Both the position numbers and the translations under genes were made by a program. From NCBI GenBank assembly GCA_964397995.1, contig CAYNLG010000035.1:1-36256 (forward strand): a stretch of DNA of 36,256 nt, read 5' to 3'. Numbering within the stretch: the stretch's first letter is position 1; every line of letters begins with the position of its first letter. The DNA is from CAYNLG01 sp964397995 (GTDB lineage: Bacteria; Planctomycetota; Phycisphaerae; FEN-1346). Positions 33,491 to 36,256 of the stretch are shown here, piece after piece. The notes under the pieces are model-generated. The model saw only the letters and a list, made by a program, of their open reading frames with translations. It did not search any database and was not told the DNA's origin.

Positions 33491-34551
33491 AGACCTACGT
33501 CCTCAAGCGGCTCCTCCTGGTGATTCCGACGATCCTCGGCATCACGATGCTGACCTACGGCATCGTGCGGCTCGCGCCCGGCGACCCCGTGGCGGCGATG
33601 ATCCGGGCCCAGGCCGGCGACATCGATCCCCAGGTCTTCGCCGACGAGGCCGACGCGATCCGCGAGCGGCTGGGCCTCCGCGACTACAACCTCTGGGGCA
33701 CCGACCCCGAGCACATCGATGTTGCCGAGAAGCTCCTCAATGCCGCCTACGGCTACGTCCGCTGGGTGGGCCACATGGTGCGCGGCGACTTCGGGGAGAG
33801 CATGAAGTACACGACGTCGGGCGGGTCGAAGAGCCCGCCGCTGCTCTACCTGGAGCGGGCGAAGGTGACGGTGCCGCTCAACGTCATCGCCGAACTCTGC
33901 ATCTTCCTCATCGCCATCCCCGTGGGCCTCGTCTCGGCCCAGTACCAGGGCCGCCTCTTCGACCGGGTGGCCACGTTCGGCCTGCTCCTGCTCTGGAGCG
34001 TCCCGGCCATCCTCGCGGGGACGCTGCTGATCGGCTTCCTGGGGCGCGGCGGCATCGGATGGGAACTCTTTCCGGTGGCGGGGCTCCATGCGTCGGGGCA
34101 CGAGGCCTTCACGACGTGGCAGTGGCTGAAGGACCTGGCATGGCACGTCGTGCTGCCCATCACGTGCCTCGTCTACGGCGGGCTGGCGTACCTGGCGAAG
34201 CTCGGGCGGGCGAGCCTCTTGGAGAACCTGCGGGCGGACTACGTGCGGACGGCCCGGGCCAAGGGCCTGGGCGAGCGGCGGGTCGTCTACCGGCACGCCC
34301 TCCGCAACAGCCTGCTCCCGATGATCACGACGATGATCATGATGCTGCCGGCGCTCTTGGGCGGGAGCGTGATCGTCGAGAAGATCTTCTCGATCCACGG
34401 GATGGGCCTGCTAGTGGTGGGGGCGGCCCAGAGCCGGGACCTGGCGGTGGTCATGTTCGGGACGCTCGTCTTCGGGACGCTGACGCTGCTGGCGCTGTTG
34501 GCGGGCGACCTCCTGTACGCGTGGGCCGATCCGAGGGTGCGGTATGAGTAA
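33487..34551 (+). CDS. Peptide ABC transporter permease, DppB/OppB type
   Basis: A 354-aa inner-membrane permease with a GTG start that overlaps the previous stop (GTGA). N-terminus KTYVLKRLLLVIPTILGITM with YGIVRLAPGDP is the standard DppB/OppB opening. Several hydrophobic helices follow (for example near VIAELCIFLIAIPVGLVSA and LGLLLLWSVPAILAGTLL-like GLLLLWSVPAILAGTLL). The EAA-type loop RTARAKGLGERRVVYRHALRN contacts the ATPase. The end ALLGGSVIVEKIFSIHGMG is the usual C-terminal motif. It overlaps the next permease gene by 8 bases. Confidence 0.94.
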   Translation: MKTYVLKRLLLVIPTILGITMLTYGIVRLAPGDPVAAMIRAQAGDIDPQVFADEADAIRERLGLRDYNLWGTDPEHIDVAEKLLNAAYGYVRWVGHMVRGDFGESMKYTTSGGSKSPPLLYLERAKVTVPLNVIAELCIFLIAIPVGLVSAQYQGRLFDRVATFGLLLLWSVPAILAGTLLIGFLGRGGIGWELFPVAGLHASGHEAFTTWQWLKDLAWHVVLPITCLVYGGLAYLAKLGRASLLENLRADYVRTARAKGLGERRVVYRHALRNSLLPMITTMIMMLPALLGGSVIVEKIFSIHGMGLLVVGAAQSRDLAVVMFGTLVFGTLTLLALLAGDLLYAWADPRVRYE

Positions 34552-35755
34552 AGACACCGCCATCGCGACGGCTGCCGCCGCGGGCCTTCCGCCAGGGCCG
34601 CCCCGGACGTACGGGGCCATCGTCTGGGGCCAGCTCAGGAAGCGGCTCTCGGCGATGATCAGCCTCGCGGTGGTGGCGGTGTTGGCGGTGGCGGCCGTCT
34701 TCGCCCCGTTCATCGCCGGGGCGGTGCCCATCCGCTGGGTCGAGGGCGGCGAGGTCTCGTGGCCCATCTTCCGGTACCTGACGAACGCCGAGTACGTGGC
34801 CATGGCGGCGCTGGTGCTGGTGGCGCTGGTGCCGCTCGCGGCGCGGCTGATCCGCCGGCACGCGGAGGCGGCCGGGGGGAGCCCTGTGCTGCGGGCCCTG
34901 GCGCTCCATGCCGTGCTCCTCGTGGTGCTGGCCGCTGGCCTGGGCCTCGAGCGGACGCCGGAGCGGCGGTACGGATTCTTCCTGGAACGGGCCGACCAGG
35001 TCGAGGACGCCTGGTTCCCGCCCATCGCGTACCCCCGCAACCCGGGGTACCGCGAGCTGGCCTTCAAAGAGCAGCCGCCCTCGTGGGCTCACCCGCTGGG
35101 CACCGGCCGCCTGGGCGACGACATCTTCCTGAACATCTTGTACGGGGCACGGACGGCCCTGTCGATCGGCTTCGTCGCGGTGGGCATCAGCGTGGCGATC
35201 GGCATCCTGTTGGGGGCGGCGAGCGGTTACTTCGTCGGCACGCTGGACCTGGTCCTGATGCGCGTGGCCGAGGTCTTCATGTGCATCCCGCGGCTGATCC
35301 TGATTATCATCATCCTGACGGTGGTGCCGGCGTCGGTCGAGCCCATCTGGACGGTGGTGCTGGTGCTGGGCGTGACGGGCTGGACGGGGACGTACCGGCA
35401 GATGCGCGCGCAGCTGCTGCGCATCCGCGGCGAGGACTACATGACGGCCGCCCGCGCCCTCGGCGTCCCCACGCCGTGGATGCTCATCCGCCACGCTGTC
35501 CCGAACGGCCTGGCGCCGATCCTGGTGGGGGCCACGTTCGGGATCGCGGCGGCGGTGTTCCTGGAGGCGTCGCTGGCGTTCCTGAACCTGGTGCAGACAC
35601 CGAGTTGGGGTACGATGCTGAACGACGGCCGTCAGCACCTGGAGTACTGGTGGGTCTGGGCCTCCTCGGGCGGGGCGATCTTCGTGACCGTCTTCGCGTA
35701 CAACCTCCTGGGCGAGGGCATCCGCGACGCCATCGACCCGCGCCTGAGAGTCTGA
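34544..35755 (+). CDS. Peptide ABC transporter permease, DppC/OppC type, with extra membrane segments
   Basis: A 403-aa permease, about 100 residues longer than usual. TM1 is at ~37-60. The conserved HPLGTGRLGDDIFLNILYGA motif appears only at ~183-202, followed by the usual transport domain with VAEVFMCIPRLILIIII, the EAA loop DYMTAARALGVPTPWMLIRH and SLAFLNLVQTPSWGTML. Between TM1 and that motif are two additional hydrophobic segments (~83-101 and ~116-134), where ordinary DppC/OppC has a short periplasmic loop. ATG 34544 lies eight bases inside the previous gene. It forms the heterodimeric channel with the preceding permease. Confidence 0.93.
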   Translation: MSKDTAIATAAAAGLPPGPPRTYGAIVWGQLRKRLSAMISLAVVAVLAVAAVFAPFIAGAVPIRWVEGGEVSWPIFRYLTNAEYVAMAALVLVALVPLAARLIRRHAEAAGGSPVLRALALHAVLLVVLAAGLGLERTPERRYGFFLERADQVEDAWFPPIAYPRNPGYRELAFKEQPPSWAHPLGTGRLGDDIFLNILYGARTALSIGFVAVGISVAIGILLGAASGYFVGTLDLVLMRVAEVFMCIPRLILIIIILTVVPASVEPIWTVVLVLGVTGWTGTYRQMRAQLLRIRGEDYMTAARALGVPTPWMLIRHAVPNGLAPILVGATFGIAAAVFLEASLAFLNLVQTPSWGTMLNDGRQHLEYWWVWASSGGAIFVTVFAYNLLGEGIRDAIDPRLRV

Positions 35756-35768
35756 CGAAGGAGCCGCC

Positions 35769-36256
35769 GTGAGCCAACCCGACGACCTGCTGCTTCGCGT
35801 CGAGGGCCTGACGACGCGCTTCTTCACCGACGAAGGCGTCGCCCGCGCCGTCGAGGACGTTTACTTCGAGGTGCCGCGCGGCAAAACGCTCGCCCTAGTC
35901 GGCGAGAGCGGGTGCGGCAAGACGGTGACGGCGCTGTCGATCCTGCGGCTGGTGCCGGACCCGCCGGGCCGCATCGTCAGCGGCCGCATCCTCCTCGGCG
36001 ACCGCGACCTCGTGCAGGCCGACGAGGCGGCGATGCGGTCGGTGCGCGGCAACCGGATTTCGATGATCTTTCAGGAACCGATGACGAGCCTGAACCCGGT
36101 CTTCACGGTGGGGGACCAGATTGCCGAGGCCGTGACGACCCACGAGGGCCTCGGCCGCGACGCCGCCATGGGCCGCGCCGTCGAGATGCTCCGCAAGGTC
36201 GGCATTCCGTCGCCCGAGGACCGTGTCAGCGAGTACCCGCACCAGATGTCGGGGGG
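35769..36256 (+). CDS. Peptide ABC transporter ATPase, DppD/OppD type (cut by window end)
   Basis: Open to the window edge, 162 codons visible. GTG 35769 is the start, with AAGGAG at 35759-35764; no ATG gives a full N-terminus. The opening LLLRVEGLTTRFFTDEGVA and AVEDVYFEVPRGKTLALVG are typical of the D subunit. Walker A GESGCGKT is at residues 45-52, and the Q-loop IFQEPMTSLNPVFT is typical of the oligopeptide group. The last residues YPHQMSGG are the start of the ABC signature motif. Walker B and the C-terminal oligopeptide domain are beyond the window. It energises the two upstream permeases. Confidence 0.93.
   Translation, partial: MSQPDDLLLRVEGLTTRFFTDEGVARAVEDVYFEVPRGKTLALVGESGCGKTVTALSILRLVPDPPGRIVSGRILLGDRDLVQADEAAMRSVRGNRISMIFQEPMTSLNPVFTVGDQIAEAVTTHEGLGRDAAMGRAVEMLRKVGIPSPEDRVSEYPHQMSG

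Overview
The window is a high-GC bacterial chromosome segment, about 70% GC by eye apart from the first ~375 bases. Gene content and protein style suggest a Planctomycetota-like organism, probably from a metagenome-assembled genome: an Asp-rich GspG C-terminus, a PilM/GspL-type protein with EF-hands, a compact class II ribonucleotide reductase and scpA next to trpS. The taxonomic call is inference and no marker gene fixes it. There is no gene-free stretch longer than 300 bases.

Region 1 (1-23231, + strand) is a type II secretion locus in the order gspE (3' part only), gspF, gspG, gspH, gspI, gspJ, gspK, a PilM/GspL-type assembly protein, a GspM/PilO plus GspC/PilP-type protein, a giant secretin, and a small lipoprotein. 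From gspG onward the genes overlap or abut, so this is very likely one translationally coupled operon. The first ORF is a chimera: residues 1-121 are a family 2 glycosyltransferase N-terminus of lower GC, joined in frame to the C-terminal part of the GspE ATPase. This is most simply an assembly join.

The outstanding feature is the secretin gene (9106-22713), which encodes 4,535 residues where a usual GspD has about 650-700. It has a signal peptide, an N0-like domain, about 48 tandem secretin-N (NolW-like, N1/N2/N3-type) modules of ~85 residues, and one ordinary C-terminal secretin pore domain. The array shows internal history: a four-module block is present three times, a two-module pair occurs twice, a ~1.2 kb patch has different synonymous codon use, and one zone carries Arg-Gly-rich loops. 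The small lipoprotein overlapping its stop codon is a candidate pilotin.

Region 2 (23232-26030, + strand) holds a tRNA-Arg(UCU) with its own promoter, a secreted alpha/beta-hydrolase (esterase type), and a 67-residue lipoprotein as a complete small transcription unit (sigma70-like promoter, perfect inverted repeat near the expected transcription start, rho-independent terminator).

Region 3 (26071-30780, - strand) is a housekeeping operon read right to left: site-2 protease (M50) family protein, trpS, scpA, nrdJ. A promoter is visible upstream and scpA/nrdJ overlap as TGATG.

Region 4 (30840-36256, + strand) runs divergently: dapF, then an oligopeptide ABC transporter (binding protein, two permeases, and the start of an ATPase cut by the window end), all with overlapping or closely spaced starts.
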